Assembly (NCBI GenBank): GCA_019801415.1
Contig: JAHVJD010000009.1
Location: forward strand, 105,773 to 169,772
Source of the DNA: Nocardioides marinus
Lineage (GTDB): Bacteria; Pseudomonadota; Alphaproteobacteria; Rhodobacterales; Rhodobacteraceae
DNA length: 64,000 bases
Direction: 5' to 3'
Position numbers and translations under genes: made by a program. Shown here in pieces: positions 63,448 to 64,000 of the stretch. Numbering within the stretch: the first letter of the stretch is position 1; every line of letters starts with the position of its first letter. The notes beneath the pieces are model-generated. The model saw nothing but the letters and a program-made list of their open reading frames with translations, was not told where the DNA came from and made no database searches.

Positions 63448-63844
63448 GTCGTGGCTTTCTTCCTTGTTCCTAACGGTCCGATCTATACCGATACATCAGG
63501 CGCGCCCTCAGGGATAGAATACAGCCGCGTGGTATGTTGACGCCCACCGCGACGAAATCACTATCGCACGGAGCTTTGTCGCTGCATCAAGCGTCGGCCG
63601 CCTCGGAGGCGAGGGCTATTAGCTCGGACAGTTAAGGTTTCAAGAAGCTCAAACACGCAGGTTTTGCCCGAGTTTGGGACATGTCCCCGATGCCGTGCTG
63701 ATAGCCCTCAGGACGAGGCAACTTGGCTACGGCCTGATTTCGCAGGTGCGCATGGTTCCGGATGCGGATGCGCACGGCGGGCACCAGCTTGAACTTGTTG
63801 GAGAATTAGCGGGACTGATGGCTTTGGGTGGGCTTGAATCGAAG
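63448..63844. other. Gene-poor stretch before tRNA-fMet
   Basis: About 400 bases with no credible gene. A frame at 63674-63925 ends inside the tRNA and is rejected (see rejected list). The start part holds the promoter region of the FAH-family gene. I see no insertion-sequence ends or repeated attachment site. Confidence 0.6.
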
Positions 63845-63869
63845 AAGCCCCCGCTGTTTGCAGGGGCTT
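63845..63869 (-). terminator. Probable terminator after tRNA-fMet
   Basis: Inverted repeat AAGCCC ... GGGCTT with inner CTG/CAG, on the minus strand just after the tRNA end, followed by CTTCGATTC. It is where a terminator of the tRNA (and rRNA operon, if present) should be, but the T run is weak. Confidence 0.55.
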
Positions 63870-63881
63870 GGTCGGAAACGG

Positions 63882-63958
<77 letters not shown>

Positions 63959-64000
63959 ACACTTTGTTTGGCCCACCGCGCGGATCGCTACTTGAGGCCG

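Overview
The window is GC-rich, densely coded DNA from an alphaproteobacterium, almost certainly a marine Rhodobacteraceae member (Roseobacter group; Phaeobacter, Leisingera or Ruegeria-like). The clues are the split F0 operon with duplicated b subunits (atpI-B-E-F'-F) away from F1, the lepB-rnc-era-recO block joined to rsh-rpoZ, MipZ, a probable methylsuccinyl-CoA dehydrogenase of the ethylmalonyl-CoA pathway, BluB and late cobalamin genes, and an initiator tRNA of the kind that ends rRNA operons in this family. These are family-level inferences from reading the sequence; no database search was run. No prophage, insertion sequence, CRISPR array or integron was seen.

Layout. 0-5 kb: truncated CDF metal transporter, TSUP permease, acyl-CoA dehydrogenase, SGNH lipoprotein. 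3.8-14.3 kb: a minus-strand housekeeping block reading folK, rpoZ, rsh, DUF2062, pdxJ, acpS, lepB, rnc, era, DUF1491, recO, interrupted between rnc and era by a plus-strand Tat-exported multicopper oxidase. 14.4-24 kb: NYN protein, ispH, rnhA, TRIC-type channel, glycosyltransferase, fmt with two peptide deformylase genes (one lacking key active-site residues), PatB lyase, L,D-transpeptidase and a glutathionyl-hydroquinone reductase. 24-32 kb: two cobalamin genes, lytic transglycosylase, YbjN-like protein, smc. 32-37 kb: GntR regulator, F0 ATP synthase operon with a strong hairpin after atpE, then DMT exporters and small regulators (ArsR, LysR) beside an azoreductase. 39.6-42.2 kb: YbaK-type deacylase and an EF-G paralogue with a degenerate G domain.

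42.6-54.3 kb is the ffh-rpsP-rimM-trmD-rplS-rpmE translation cluster, interspersed with accessory genes (two GNATs, chorismate mutase, bluB, a 46-residue membrane peptide, a kinase-fold protein, a YegP-like protein), followed by a DEAD-box helicase and mipZ. rplS has a long leader with a tiny upstream frame whose stop lies in the rplS ribosome-binding site.

54.3-64 kb: an adenylate/guanylate cyclase, then a homogentisate pathway island: MarR regulator with a clear palindromic operator, hmgA, fahA, an atypical metallo-beta-lactamase-fold protein, a flavoprotein aromatic hydroxylase with a 68-residue companion (resembling the 3-hydroxyphenylacetate 6-hydroxylase pair MhaA/MhaB), and maiA. Together these could convert an aromatic acid to homogentisate and on to fumarate and acetoacetate. 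The window ends with a FAH-family hydrolase, a gene-poor stretch and tRNA-fMet.
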